NCBI GenBank assembly: GCA_020226215.1
Contig: CM035233.1
Coordinates: 28,151,150-28,215,149, forward strand
Direction of reading: 5' to 3'
DNA: 64,000 bases
Source: Sindora glabra
Lineage: Eukaryota > Streptophyta > Magnoliopsida > Fabales > Fabaceae
Within the stretch, counting starts at the first letter, position 1. Each line of letters begins with the position of its first letter. A program made the position numbers and the translations under genes. This document shows positions 35,289 to 48,699 of the stretch, one piece after another. Under the pieces are notes generated by a model. That model had not been told where the DNA came from. It saw only the letters and a list, made by a program, of their open reading frames with translations, and did no database searches.

Positions 35289-35949
35289 GGGGTCGTTTGG
35301 TTCATACGGGAACTAAGTTCCTATGGGAAATGGAACTTCACAAGAAGTTGATTTCCCGTATGAACTTCCTGGGATATCTCAAATTTTTGTTTGGTTGACA
35401 TGGAACAAGTTCCATTTCCCGCAAAAGAACTTCCTATATTTTTGTTTGGTTCAACTTTGTATTTCCTACGATATAACAATGAAATGACCACAATAGCCTC
35501 CAAAATAAACATTAACAGATATTAATTGATTTCAATCTTTTTCATTTGCTCTTTCAACAGAAAATAAGAAAATGTGGGTTTGATGAAGTCTACTTGGTTA
35601 AAAACGTATAAATTGAGTTCAAAACTTTGAAAGATCATAACTTTGTGCTTGATTGTCCATTTTAAGTGAATTTTTTTTTATTTCATGTAACTTTTTGAGA
35701 TCTACGTGCTTACAAAATACCAAAAGTGTTTTGCCCACTTTGATTTGGCAAAAAAGGCCTTTTTTAATGATTTTTTTAATTTTTTTTAATTTTTTGTTAT
35801 TTTTTTAACTTTGATTTTATTTTTATCAATTTAAATTCATTCGAATTTCATATTAAAATTTTTATTCCTAACTTTTTCGCTGTCTAGTAGTGTTATAATA
35901 ATTTTTTTAATAAATAAAATTACTAAAAAATAATTTATTACTATTTGTA

Positions 35950-37345
35950 AACTAAATAGTAACATGTTACTGTTTCGTTCCAAGATAGTAACATGTTACT
36001 GTTTCGTTCCAAAACAGTAACACCAACTAAAAACCTCAAATAAATGAATAAATCATGTTTAATTAACAACCATACTGCCAAATAATAGCATGTTACTGTT
36101 TCGTTTCAAGACAGTAACATGTTACTGTTTCGTTCTAAAACAGTAACACTAACTAAAAACCTCAAATAAATGAATAAATCATGTCTAATTAACAACTATA
36201 CTACCAAATAATAGCATGTTACTGTTTCGTTCCAAGACAGTAACATGTTACTGTTTCGTTCTAAAACAGTAACACCAACTAAAAACCTCAAATAATTGAA
36301 TAAATCATGTCTAATTAACAACCAAACTGCCAAATAATAGCATGTTACTGTTTCGTTCCAAGACAATAACATGTTACTGTTTTGTTCTAAAACAGTAACA
36401 CCAACTAAAAACCTTAAATAAATGAATAAATCATATCTAATTAACAACTAAACTGCTAAATAATAGCATGTTACTATTTCGTTCCATGACAGTAATACCA
36501 ACTAAAAATCTCAAATAAATGAATAAATCATGTCTAATTAACAATCAAATTGCTAAATAATAGCATGTTACTGTTTCGTTCCAAGACAGTAACATGTTAC
36601 TGTTTCATTCCAAAACAATAATACCAACTAAAAATCTCAAATAAATGAATAAATCATGTCTAATTAACAACCAAACTGCCAAATAATAGCATGTTACTGT
36701 TTCGTTCCAAGACAGTAACATGTTACTATTTCGTTCAAAAATAGTAACATCAATTAAAAATCTCAAATAAATAGATAATAATATATTATTATTTTTCTCT
36801 AGACAGTAACATGTTACTGTTTCGTTCCAAAACAGTAACATTAATTAAAAATTCCTAAATAAATAGATAAATCAAGTCAAATTAACAATCAAATTGTTAA
36901 ATAATAACATGTTACTGTTTCGTTCCAAAACAGTAACATCAATTAAAAATTTCAAATAAATAGATAATAGCATGTTACTGTTTATTTCTAGACAGTAACA
37001 TATTTCTGTTTCATTCCAAAACAGTAACACCAATTGAAAATCATAAATAAATGGATAAATCAAGTTTAATTAACAATCAAATTGCTAAATAATAGTGTGT
37101 TACTATTTTTTCTCTAGACAGTAACATGTTACTGTTACGTTCCAAGACAGTAACATCAATTAAAAATCTCAAATAAATAGATAATAGCATATTACTATTT
37201 TTTCTCTAGACAGTAATATGTTACTGTTACGTTCCAAGACAGTAACATCAATTAAAAACTTCAAATAAATAGATAAATTAAGTTTAATTAAAAATTAAAT
37301 TATCAAATAATAGCATATTACTATTTGTTCTCTAAACAGTAACTA
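35950..37345. repeat. 126-bp tandem array with palindromic core
   Basis: The marker TAGCATGTTACTG recurs at 36086, 36212, 36338 and 36464 (spacing exactly 126), then 36561 (97, one core missing) and 36687 (126), with looser copies on both sides. The unit holds one or two copies of a ~28-bp core around the perfect 18-bp palindrome ACAGTAACATGTTACTGT and a spacer (ACCAACTAAAAACCTCAAAT ... AATTAACAAC). Because 126 is 3 x 42, minus-strand frames stay open across units; these are not genes. Confidence 0.93.
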
Positions 37346-37371
37346 ATTAAGAAAATTTTAATTCTAATTGA

Positions 37372-37427
<56 letters not shown>
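37372..37427. repeat. (TG)n(TA)n compound microsatellite
   Basis: About 11 TG units run directly into about 16 TA units, just after the tandem array. Confidence 0.95.
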
Positions 37428-37431
<4 letters not shown>

Positions 37432-38151
37432 GAATTATAGGGCTTGAAATTTAATATTAAAAAATATTTATAAAATTTAAAGAAAATTTGATTTTAATAT
37501 TCAAATAATTTCAATCAACAAATAGAATATATAATTATATAATGCAATTAATATAATATATATTAAAATTTTAATTTATTCAAAATATTTATATAATCAA
37601 ATTAAATATATCATATTATATTTATATTATTTAATAATTATAATCTAACTTTCAAATAATAGCAATAGATAAAATAAAAAAGAAGTAAAAGAAAATTATA
37701 CAATAAAATAAATAAAAAAATAAAATAATAAGTGGGTTATAAAATAACGTAGGAATTAAATAAAAATATGTTGTTAATTAATTTATTTAAATTTTTTATA
37801 AAATAATAATAATAAAATATTTCATGTAATATATATATAAGCAAACTGTAAAATAACAGTAACATTAACTAAAATGGACATTCACAAAGTAAAATCTGAT
37901 AATCAATTAAAAGGGTAAAATTGGTATTAATTAATTTTAGTAAGGATATTTTTATCTATAAATTAGTTAAACATACAGGAAATAGAACTTACCTAGGGGG
38001 GAGTGGGTAAGTGATTTCCCGTGTTTTATGGGAAACACAAGTTCCCAGGAAGATTTATTTCCTCTCATTTATGCAAACCAAACAACTCTTCGGTAGTTTA
38101 TATCCTGGGAAATACAATTTCCTATGTTTTTGCTGCAAACCAAACGACCCC

Positions 38152-38905
38152 TTTGTCGCAGCTCACGTGTCTCTCTTCTCCACCGCCCTCTCTCTCAACT
38201 GCTTCCTTTTTTATTTTTCTTGTTTCTCTTTTTGTAGCCAGCAGCTTTCTTTCTCTGAATTCTCCAGCGCCATTTCGTCTTTCTTCTTCCCGTCATCTTC
38301 TCCTTCTCTTTTCTCTTCTTTTCATTGCCAGGCAAACGTTGCTGCAGCACTATCGACCATAGCAGCTTTGGACGTCTCTATCATACTGTTCTAGAGTGTA
38401 TCTGGTTGCGGGCTAAAGCAGCGAATTCTGCACATTTTTTCGGCCACCGTTGCCGTCTTTTGTTTATAGCTGGCTGCTGTTGCTACTGTGGTGTGAGAAA
38501 AGGCCGTGGAGCAGGGCTTTGGACCGCAGCAAAAGGCCAGTGTTTTCTTTTAAATTGTCGGTGCTGGTGCTTGACTCCAGCGTCAGTGAGCTGCGGCAGC
38601 CACTTTAAGAGGTGATAAATCTGTTTATGTGAGTAGTATTTCTGATCTGTGTTATTTAAAAGTTGATTTGAAGAGAAAATGTTTAATATATTTGGTGACG
38701 TATATGAAATAAAAATGTAATCTTAATAATGGAAATGTTAAAATAAGATGATTAAGAGTATATATAAAACACCAGGTTTTATTACGGTGAAAGATTCATT
38801 TAGAATTTAGAAAGAAGATATTTGAAGGGTATTTTGTGTATATATATATATATGTGTGTGCAATTTATATCATCAAGTGGTCAGATGGTATGAGTGGAAG
38901 AATTA
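38152..38905 (+). other. GC-raised, pyrimidine-rich leader-like island
   Basis: Bases 38152-38620 are CT-rich (CTCTCTTCTCCACCGCC) and then of balanced composition, like a plant 5' UTR or first exon. Three overlapping frames are open, but none has a convincing start or family match, and the longest begins within the transposon end. A GT splice-donor-like site (AAGAGGTGATAAA) lies near 38610. A host gene leader or captured fragment is possible. The rest to 38905 is plain AT-rich DNA with a short TA/TG run near 38842. Confidence 0.25.
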
Positions 38906-40034
38906 GAGGACCTTTGGTTCAAATTACGGAAATGGAATGAAATTAGAGGAAAAGAAAAAGAATGACTTTTGATTATCCAATATATTTGATTCAAATAAGA
39001 AAGATAATCAAATAATTTTAATTTATTTTATTAATAATTATTATAAATATTATTAAAATAATTATTATAATTATTATTTTATTAATTTTATTTTATTTAC
39101 TAATATTATAATTTTTATAATTATTTAATATTAATTATTAATATCTTATTAATATTATTTTTATTATTAGTCATTATTTCAATTATTATTAATATCTTAA
39201 TAATAATTAATATTATCATAATAATATTAATTATTATTTACAATACTTATTATTTTATTAATATTATTAATTATTAATAAATTGAAAATATTATAATATT
39301 ATTAATATAATTAAATAATATTATTTATTTATTAAATAAATATTAATAATATTAATAATATATAATTATTACTTATTTATTATTTAAATATTTTTTAATT
39401 ATATTATAATTATTATTAAAAATAAATTATTATTTATTTTATTATTAATATTTTATTATTTTTATTATTTATTATTATATTAATATTATTAATATTAGTA
39501 ACTTAAAAATATTATAATATTAAAAATAATAATTATTAAAAATATTCTAATATTATTAATATTATTAATATATAATATTTATTATTTATTTAATATTTAA
39601 GAATATTATTTATTTATTAAATAAATATTAATAATATTATTAATATATAATTATTATTAATATTATTATATTTTATATTATTAAATATTTTATTATATTA
39701 ATTATCATATTGAAGATGAGAAAAGATTCCCTAAGGATTTTAGAAAAATCACCATTCTTTTAATTGGGATAATTCCATAACGGGATTAACCTTAATATTA
39801 TTATCTTTTTATATTATTAAATATTTTATTATATTAATTATCATACTGAAGATGGGGAAAGAGAATAAAATTCCTTAAAGATTTAGGAAGAATCACCATT
39901 ACTTTAATTGAGGTAATCCTATTAAGAAAAAATGAGAAAAATAAATGAATTTTTTCTAAATCAAATAAAAATAAAGGGAATGAAATCTTGCAATTTCCTT
40001 TTTCCTTCCTAATTATCCTTAACCAAATGACCCC
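38906..40034. mobile_element. Tourist-like nonautonomous TIR element with extreme AT interior
   Basis: Left end GAGGACCTTTGGTTCA and right end, in reverse, GGGGTCATTTGGTTAA form an imperfect TIR, flanked by TTA on both sides (38903-38905 and 40035-40037), the usual PIF/Harbinger target. The right TIR resembles that of the element at 35289. The interior 39010-39700 is nearly all A and T, arranged as AATATT/ATTATT blocks. A ~90-bp direct repeat (TATATTAATTATCATA followed by GAAGATG) occurs near 39695 and 39830. Confidence 0.6.
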
Positions 40035-40037
40035 TTA

Positions 40038-41835
40038 GAATATTATACCATAACATTTTTAGCAATGGTTACATATGCCTTAGAGAAACATGTGTGAGTA
40101 AATTCAAATATATATTGGTGGTTTTTGAAAATATGATTTTTATGATATAGAATGTGAGAATAACATATTTAAAGTGTTTTAATGTGATATTCCAATATTT
40201 TACAAATTTGACCATGATTTAGAAAGATTTATTTTATATTTATTTAAGTACTTAATGGTGGCTTGAAATAAATTCGGAGCAAGTGTGTGATGAGCTTTAG
40301 GAAATTATAGAATAGATTAGAGGGATGGATTAAATGGGCTATTATTATGGCACCAAATTTTACTATTTCATTCATATGACCTTGATTCTAAAATCTTCAT
40401 CATACATTATATTTCAAAATGCTTGTGATTGACTTAAGCAAGAAACAATAGAATTTCATTAGAGAAGGTTAAAATATTTTGATCAGATCTTAGATATAAG
40501 AATGGAATTTTGAGAAGAAAATAAGTAAATATGATATATTTGTAGACCACTCTTGTAAATTGTGATAGTGGGAGGGAAATGTGAAAAAGGTGATTATAGA
40601 CGCTTTGGAACTTCCAAAGATAAACCACTATTATAAGTGAGTATATGTCTCTCCATTACTTTTATTTAAATAAAGTATAATTTAAGTGTTATGAATGATA
40701 CTTTTTTTATTGATAGTATGAATTTCATATTCATTATATGATTTTGTTACATGATATAAGAATAATTAGTTGTTGATGAATGATAATTGATTAGAGTGCA
40801 CCTTAAAAGCATAGTTATGTCATTACTAGTTATTGACTGATTGATTATAATAGGATTGCAATAGATTACATTAATTATGTTATATGCCTTAACTATCCGT
40901 AAATGTTGAATAGTTATTTCTGTAAACTTGTATTGGATCTAATGATATAAATAGAGTGAAGTTCTAGTGAATTAACTACATTGTGAACTAAGCCTTACAA
41001 GGCATTGGGAAAAATTGAAAACTGTGCTAGAGTAATGACATTAGATATTATAGTTTATGATGAAGAAATAATACCGAAAATTGGATAGAATATCCCCAAT
41101 TGATAGTTACGAAAAATATAAAACTGATTTAAGAGCCGGATAAAAAAATTTCCAATAAAGAGTTAAGAAAGCATAGAAATGACCTTAGAATGAAATAATG
41201 GCTACATATATGGTTACTATAATCAAATGCGTGATTAGATATGATACTAGAACTTTACTTGTTATTAGATGCCATTGTTTGACATGAATATAAAGGCATA
41301 ATGAGACTGTGATGATTTATTTGTATTTCAGTCTTAGAGATTGTTTGTGATTGTGTTGACCACCCGAAATGGGTAATGCGTGTTGTGATAACAATGTTAT
41401 GTATCATCAAATAGTCGCACTTTTCATGGGTCTTATGCAATAGAACTCTTATTCCAAGATTTGATTTCGTAGGTTTTAGAATGTCAGGAAATAAATTTGT
41501 TGATAATTTAAATTTACAACATGCTTAACCTACAACTACCATATGTAAAATGGAATTTTCATAAAATAGTGATAAATATATGTTCATTGAGTTCTTCTAA
41601 CTCACATTGTATTTTCAATATTTTCAAATTGTGGTAAGCATATTTGAACTTATTACATTTGTGAAGGTGTAAGACCACTCACTAACGGATTTGATAGTTG
41701 AAAGTAGAATTAGTACCATAGAAAAAGATTTGTGGATTTTTATGATATGTTAAGTTACTTATTTGTATATAAGTTTAAGTTTGTATAGTATTGTTTGAAT
41801 GCTTGATGTTGTCCTATCTATCGTAACTAAAATAT
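40038..41835. other. unassigned AT-rich DNA
   Basis: No supportable gene. The texture near 40970-41830 is like an eroded Ty3/gypsy LTR, but no boundaries were found. Confidence 0.35.
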
Positions 41836-43320
41836 ATGCAGGTGTTATATTATAGGACATATGACCCACGGGAAGTGTTTGAAAATAGGAAAGATTTTGT
41901 TTGTTTTTTTGAAAAAAAAATTTTAATGAAAATTTTAAGTTCCCTTGAAATTTGGAAAGTCCTATTAATTAGAAGAGTGAAAATATTAAGGCTTGTGAAA
42001 ATCAATAACAGGATCCACACCCGTCACGATAGGAAGTGGGTTATGGCATTTTCCTTAGTTCTTTTCAAAAGGGTTTCCATAAAAAAAGATGAAAATGGTG
42101 GAAATTAAGAAGAAAAGAAAGAGAACATTGCTGAGAGGACTAAGGAAGGTAAAGAAAAGATGAAGGAAATAACTAAGGAAAAGGAAATTAGGGAACTAAA
42201 AGATCTAGTTAAAATCCTTAGAAATACAAAGAAAAGTGGCAAAAGTAGTGGAATTAAAAAAAGGTCTTTCAAAAGACCACCAAAGTTATAAAAAAAGAGA
42301 TTCCATATAGTAATGGAAGTTGGTCATGCTCATAACTATTGTGAAACTAATGAAAAAGTAGAAACTAAAGATAAAATCGATAGTGATGAAGAGTTTAAAA
42401 AGAAGGAAAGGGAAATAATTAAAGAATAACTTGAAAAGGCTCAAAAAAAGGAATGGGAGGAAAAAATATAGAATTATGAAAAAATAAGTGAACAAGCGGA
42501 AGTAGAGAATAAGGAAGAAAGGGAAACAAAAATGACAACTTTCATTTTGACCTTGATCTAAAGGAGGATACTAAAGAATTAATGTATGAACAACAAGCTA
42601 ACAAAAGTATCTAAGGAAGTCAATGAAGAACCAAATGACAAAACTCTTAGCTTCCAACAACAAGAGTTAGCCAATAGTACTAGCCCATTTAAAACATCTT
42701 CCAAGTTGACAATTACAAAATTAAACCTAATAGCTATTTTAGGGAAATAGAAAAACCTAAAATGCCTATTCAATGTTGTCTTTGTCCCACCATAATTGAA
42801 TTTTTCACAACCAGGGATTAAGAGCCTAAATAATGGCCTATTTAGGTAAAAAAAGGCTTATTAAACTCAAATTGACCACTTTTACTTCTTCCATGGACCT
42901 CTTAAATCCAAATAACTATCAAATCGACCATATTTACTTCTTTGATGGACCTCTTGGCTAAATCCAATCCAAATAACTATGAATTCCTTAAGCTGATCTA
43001 TCCAAAGCTAAAACCAAAATTTGATATATCAACTTGCCCCTAAACCATGGTATTACTCATCCAACTTTATAACTTTTGACATTCCATCTCTTCTTGATCG
43101 TATGAATATTAAAGCTAACATTAAGCCTATTACATCTCTACCACCTTTCTTTCTACAACCTCTTGCCATGAGCTTTTCATCCTTTACTATTCTATCAAAC
43201 AATCAAAGGATGCTTCAATTGGAAACCAATCTTGCAAGGCTAGAAGATAGGGTCAATACTAGTCTATAGTGTCTTCAAGCTCAGATGAATAATCTGATGT
43301 AGCTACTGCTTAAAGTCACT
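41836..43320 (+). pseudogene. degenerate coding-like region, unidentified
   Basis: A Lys/Glu-rich stretch (about 42100-42540) is followed by eroded frames: CCLCPTIIEFFT near 42770, PWYYSSNFITFDIPSLLDRM (about 43040-43098), IKPITSLPPFF, then a heptad-like MLQLETNLARLEDRVNTSL (about 43211-43267). The order of a charged region, then a folded-domain-like segment and a short coiled coil suggests the gag-like protein of an old retroelement or pararetrovirus-like sequence, but I see no catalytic motif and do not recognise a family. Stops interrupt it throughout. Confidence 0.35.
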
Positions 43321-46300
43321 AGCTTTTTCCAAGCCTTAAGTAGTATAGGTTACCATTTTGTAATACTAAGATAGCATATGTATTATAGATATAACCATAA
43401 GAGTATATAGTTTTTAATCAATATTTTGCAATGTACATGCAACTAAAACTGCCATATCAATTATTTTTTGTTGTGTAGTTTTAGTCTTTAATTAAGCTCT
43501 ATCATATGTTCTTTGATAAGTTATCAAACATTCAAGTCAAATTATGCTAATAGTTATTATTAAAGCATTTATATTGCCTCTTGTTTACAATCTCATCACT
43601 AACTTAGGTTATGTCCTTAAAAATTCTACTTTAGCTTTATTCATCATTAATCCTTGCATCCATATCTGACTTCTATGGCATATTTTTTATCTTCTTATCA
43701 TACTAATCATGCACTTGTCTAAATAAATCTCTACATTTCAATGAGTTTGCATATTTTGGTTTATTGATATACTAGACATAGTTGATATGTAATCCAATAT
43801 ATATCTAGATCTGTGTATCTCTTTAATTTATTATAGGTTTTTGATTTTATAACACTTACATGGTTTTTGATATTTTATTTAATTAATTAGTTACATTTAC
43901 TTATGGTCTATCATATATTCTTTGCTTTTTAAACCAACATTTGAATATTTGGTATGTCTAGCCTAATATTCCTAGTCTATCATATATTCATTAGCAAAAT
44001 ACATGTTTCTAGTTTATTATCTTGATCATCTTTTAACTTCTTGCACCTATTTTTTATCTTTATTTTAAATTAATTAGTTGTCATAAATTTGATTTTCTTA
44101 TATTATTAGGAATTTGCCATACATGTTTAACCATATTTGCTTCATAAGTTGAACAAATGCTTATATTAAATATCTACATTTGAATATTTAGTTCTACATG
44201 TTTTTGTTTTGTTGGTTTCTAATTTATTGTGCTATCCATAAAGCACGCACATTTTGCATAATAAATTCCTTTGGTCTTTTGTTACCTTATATTATGTCTT
44301 CACCATTATTCTTTAACTTGCCTTCACTTTTTTACTATCATGAACATTGTCTCCATATCTCTTATTTATCCTAAACTTAATTACACCATCAATCATTTCC
44401 TACTTTTTATGGTTTCGCAACCTCTACATGATTGCTCACCTCCAACAATTTTCATTCGTTATAGTACATGATCATTACCCCTTTTTCTAGCATTTTCTTT
44501 TGCTTTTGCATATTACTTAATCTTAATTGCATTTTAAATTTCTTGGCATATTGATTTATTCTAGTTTGAACATTACTTTAAATCTTATTTCAATTTGTTT
44601 GCTAACTTGTAATAGCTTTTTATTAATTGCTTGCTTGCTGCACCTATTTTTTGTTCTGATATAATACATACATTACTTTTGGTACTTGATATGTGTTATG
44701 CACTATCATATCTAATTAGTCTAACAAAATGGCATATTTATAAGCTTACTTGATCTATATGTTTCTCCTATAAGTCCTCATGTTCAGGAAGAGCAAAAAT
44801 ATTTGCTATTTAGTGAGCTATCTAACTTATATTGCAAGATATTTGCTCAATTATTGTTGACATATTTGCTAGTTTATATTTGTTTTACTATTTACTAGTC
44901 TAAGAAGTTTTGCTATAAGATTGCATGAATGTTTCTCAATTTTAGACCAGTATGGTTTATTTAAGCCTTCATCATGAAACCAACATGTACTAGAGGAGAA
45001 ATGATTATAAGTTAATTAATTTTGCTATGTGTCAAGTTATTTTGCTAATGCCTAAAAAGGGGAGAATTGGTGGGAATCTTGTAAAGTATTTCTTTTAGGA
45101 TTGCAATGTTTTACATTATTTACTTTTATGTACACACTAAAAGGGAGTAAAATAATTTCAAAGCCTAAAGGAGAAGTCTTTCAATAAACTACTCACATTT
45201 TGAGGTGAAGCTAAATTGTATTACGTATTGATACCTAATTTTTTTCTCATCTCCTCTCCTTGGCTTTAAACTTGAAAAAAATTGTAAGAAAAAGTTTTAT
45301 CATTATAAAAAAGAAGGAGAATGAAGAATCAAATGAAACATAAAAATTTTTGGGCCACATGTTTTAATAATTAAGTATGAACTTATCAAATTATATTTAG
45401 GCTATTTTTTCTTAGGTTAAAATTTTACAAATTCACTATAATACCCTAATAAAGGAAGAAAATTTAATAAAAAATTTTGAATAGAAATCATTCGATACAA
45501 ATCTAATAACTAAGCAATAAAATTTGGCTAAATCGTAAGGATAGTTTGAGGGTATATTTATATAGAATTTTTGTAGAACTCATATTAGATATTAATGTAT
45601 GTCAAAATATTATAAAAAGCTCAACACTAAGTTTGGAAAAATTTTATAAAAGTTTGAAGAGGAATTATAGGCCCAGGCAATCCAAAATTAGCTCGTTGAG
45701 CTAAAATTTGAGAAATGGGTACCAAAATTGAAATAAATCATTTTTGTTTAATTGGGCTAACTTAACCTAACTATTTTTGGCTCAAATATGATTTTGAAAT
45801 CAAAAAATTTTAGGCCCAAATAAGGCCCAATTTTTTATGGAAAAATTTAACAACAAATTAGTAAATAAGTAGAAAACTAATAGCAATTGTTAATACTTTT
45901 TTAGGCATTTTATTTGGCTAGATTTGATTGAGCAATTATTTTATGCAAAATGGCTATCAAAACCATGCCATAAGTATTGAATAATCACCTAAAAATTTTC
46001 ACAAAAAAATTAATCAATAAGAAAGCTTTTAGTGGAAGCTCATAATAGGATTTTTATATAAGGTAATTGGGGTCATTTTGGAACAAGTTTTTGCTCATTT
46101 TCTCAACTATAACTATGAGCTCCTCTAGGATATTAAGCTAGATTTCACAATTTCTTTATAAATTCCAAAAAGTTCCATCAAATTTTTGCGAGGTAATTTG
46201 GGTTTTCAATCATCATTATCAAGTATTTATGATAGTCTTCTCTCTAAAAGTTTTAAAATTTGGTTTATTTTAGTAGAATTTATTTCTTGCTATTTTAAGA

Positions 46301-48699
46301 GTTTTCTACCAAGTAAGAGACTTAAGAAATTAAGGTGAGTAGCAACTACCCCTTATTTTATTGAGTTTTCTTAAGATAGATAAAGAAATTTGATAAAATT
46401 ATCATTATAGATGTAATTTTAGTAGTGATATTGAATTACTTGATTTTGAGATTGTATTAATATTAATATGATCTTATTATGTTGGTATTATAGTGCTAAA
46501 AAGAGTTAAGAGATAATTTATGGAGTTTTTCCTTAAGAAATGATCATAGGAAAATTCTATGATTAAGATTGTGTTAGGATAGTTCTATGATATGTTTCTT
46601 TTTCTCTTTGTAACCATAGATTAGAAATTGTTAAAATTTTAATTCTTGATGTCTTAATGTCACAAATAGTGTTAGGATAAATGTGGAGAAATTTTAGAAT
46701 TTTTGAAAATATTTAGAGATGTGAAATGCAATTGTTTATGGACTATAGTTGTAGGAAATTGAAATAAAATTCTGAATTCTGGAGGTTCTATTTTGCTGTT
46801 GTTTGGGCCATATTTTAATTGATAAAAATAAAGCAATTAATGTTTTTTTATTATTAGTATGTTAATATCATCACATAAAAATTTAGTTGCAACTGAAGTT
46901 GATTCGGATGATGGTTATTTATCATAACAGCTTCAAATTTGTCAAGTTTTGACAATTTTATGGTTTTGATTTTGTATGAACAGTAATATCATAAAATTTT
47001 TGTGAAATAACTAAGCTTTTTCACTAATTAACATGCTAGGGATGTTATATCAAAATTTGGTGACAATTAGAGATAATTTGAATGTTGAAATGGGACTTTT
47101 GTTAAGAAAGCTCACATACTGTCCTATTTTGGATTCCCATTTTTTGTTCTATATGAATAGTAGTCATGGGAATAAATTATACAAAATAATTAATGTTTAA
47201 TGTGTAATATTATGTTAGGAATCCTAAAAAGGCACCAAACTATGAAATATACATGGTAATGGGCCATGTAACTGTTTGAAATTCCTTTGAGAAATGTTGA
47301 AAGGAATTTGAATTTACAAAATAATGGATGATGTTGAAGTCATATTGATAGTTACTCATATGAATTATGTTAATAAGGTTATATGTATCAACCTTGAACA
47401 TGACACTATGTGATCATAATGATGTTAAATTCTAAATTGCTAGCCATTTAGAAGGATTAAGTGTTGTCGTACATTTGAATAGAAGGGTTAAAAAAAACCT
47501 TAGATACATGTCATATGATGGTAGATTGTGATTTTGTATAAGAATGTCTAAGTTTCCATGATTAAGTTTTGTGGTACAATTAATGATATTTAAGTTATTT
47601 ATCTTAAATATAAAGATGGTATATCAACTGTAAATATATTAATATGTGTTGTTAAAGGTTGGATACATGAGAATGGCAAATGTTGTTAATAAAACTCCTA
47701 CGACATAGTTGACATTTTGATCATATCTAATGATATGTGATAACGAAATGTATGATTGATGCCTATATATGCTTATGGCATCTTATTATTGCTCATCAAG
47801 AGTATGATTGCTCATTGTAAGGGGAAGATATATATCTTCCGAAGAGGAGGAGAGGAGTGGCAAGAGTTGGAAGGATAAGGTTGATGGTCTCATGCCTAGG
47901 GTGATAAGGCCTAAACCAAAGATATAAGAAAAAACATAAATATCAACTATAGCAATTCAATGGATATTACAAATAATTACTATAACTATTTTGTTGATAG
48001 ATTTTATAAATAATGCATGTGTGAATTGCTATAAGTAGATTAAAGTGACAATTAATGTATAAGAATTGTGATAGTACATAAGAATTTTTGTTATCACACT
48101 AGAATTATAGTTATGCATAAATATTATAGATAGTCCCTGAGAGTTTTAATATATTATTTTTCACTATTTTAGATTTGATCCATTATGGTGAAAACTTCAT
48201 AGAAAAAAGAGAAAGTGACCATTTACTAAGTATTTTAATATTCATACTCTTCTATTAAATTTTCATTTAAGAATGAAGCATAGATCCTAAGGATGATTGA
48301 CATCTATGCGTGAACCTTCATCTTAAGTTCGAGGACCTTCCATATAGCATTTTGGGGTGTCCTAACTAAAAGTCTTGTCTTCTAATAGTAATTCATATAT
48401 ACATATACAAAATTAAGTTTTCAAAATTTTACACTCTAGCATAAATAATAGTCGATATGTGTAAATTATGTTTTGAATCACTTTATGCACACATAAGTAA
48501 AGCTATTTTTCATAAGCACTTTTTTATACTTTTGGTAGAGTTTTGAAAATATATTAGAAATGTGTAAAAGGCTTGTAAGGATATGTGATTAGTATTTTAA
48601 TACTACTTAAATATCTTTATGCTGGTCACGATATCTAAAAATTAGGTCATGACATCCACTCAATTATTTTATGAGCCACTACTCTTCATTTACTTTTCA
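43321..48699. other. unassigned retroelement debris
   Basis: No gene. Near 45040-45075 a block reading TGCTATGTGTCAAGTTATTTTG, then AAAAAGGGGAGA, looks like the polypurine tract and preceding sequence of a SIRE-like element. Stretches at 45660-46370 and 47800-47920 have the texture of Ty3/gypsy LTRs. GAAGATATATATCTTC at about 47825 is a small palindrome. None of these has defined ends. Confidence 0.35.
45058..45071 (+). other. polypurine-tract-like motif
   Basis: AAAAAGGGGAGA followed by ATTGG, after a TTTTGCTAATGCC block. SIRE/Maximus copia elements carry a similar purine tract before the 3' LTR. The LTR itself could not be traced to an end. Confidence 0.4.

Larger units (their letters stand above)
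35289..38151. mobile_element. TIR element (PIF/Harbinger- or Tourist-like) carrying a tandem array
   Basis: Starts GGGGTCGTTTGGTTC and ends GCAAACCAAACGACCCC: a 12-bp perfect terminal inverted repeat (GGGGTCGTTTGG), with TTT on each side as a possible 3-bp duplication. GGGAA / TTCCC motifs repeat near both ends (for example GGGAAATGGAACTT at left, GTTCCCAGGAAG at right), as subterminal repeats do. There is no transposase. The 2.86 kb interior is dominated by the array at 35950-37345 and a TG/TA microsatellite. Length and lack of coding make it nonautonomous. Confidence 0.75.

Noticed and set aside
36196..37063. Minus-strand open frames with repeated NETVTCYYL-type peptides
   Set aside because: They follow from the 126-bp (3 x 42) tandem array: a frame open in one unit stays open in the next. 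There is no start context, domain or conservation beyond the repeat.
38876..38930. tRNA-derived SINE head (TGGTCAGATGG and GGTTCAAATT)
   Set aside because: Spacing is only roughly right and box A is off consensus; the matching right end with TTA on both sides supports a TIR element better. Kept as an alternative.
39010..39700. Nearly pure A/T block as a replication origin or centromeric satellite
   Set aside because: It is not tandem at a fixed period and is bounded by TIRs with a TTA duplication, so it is better read as transposon interior.
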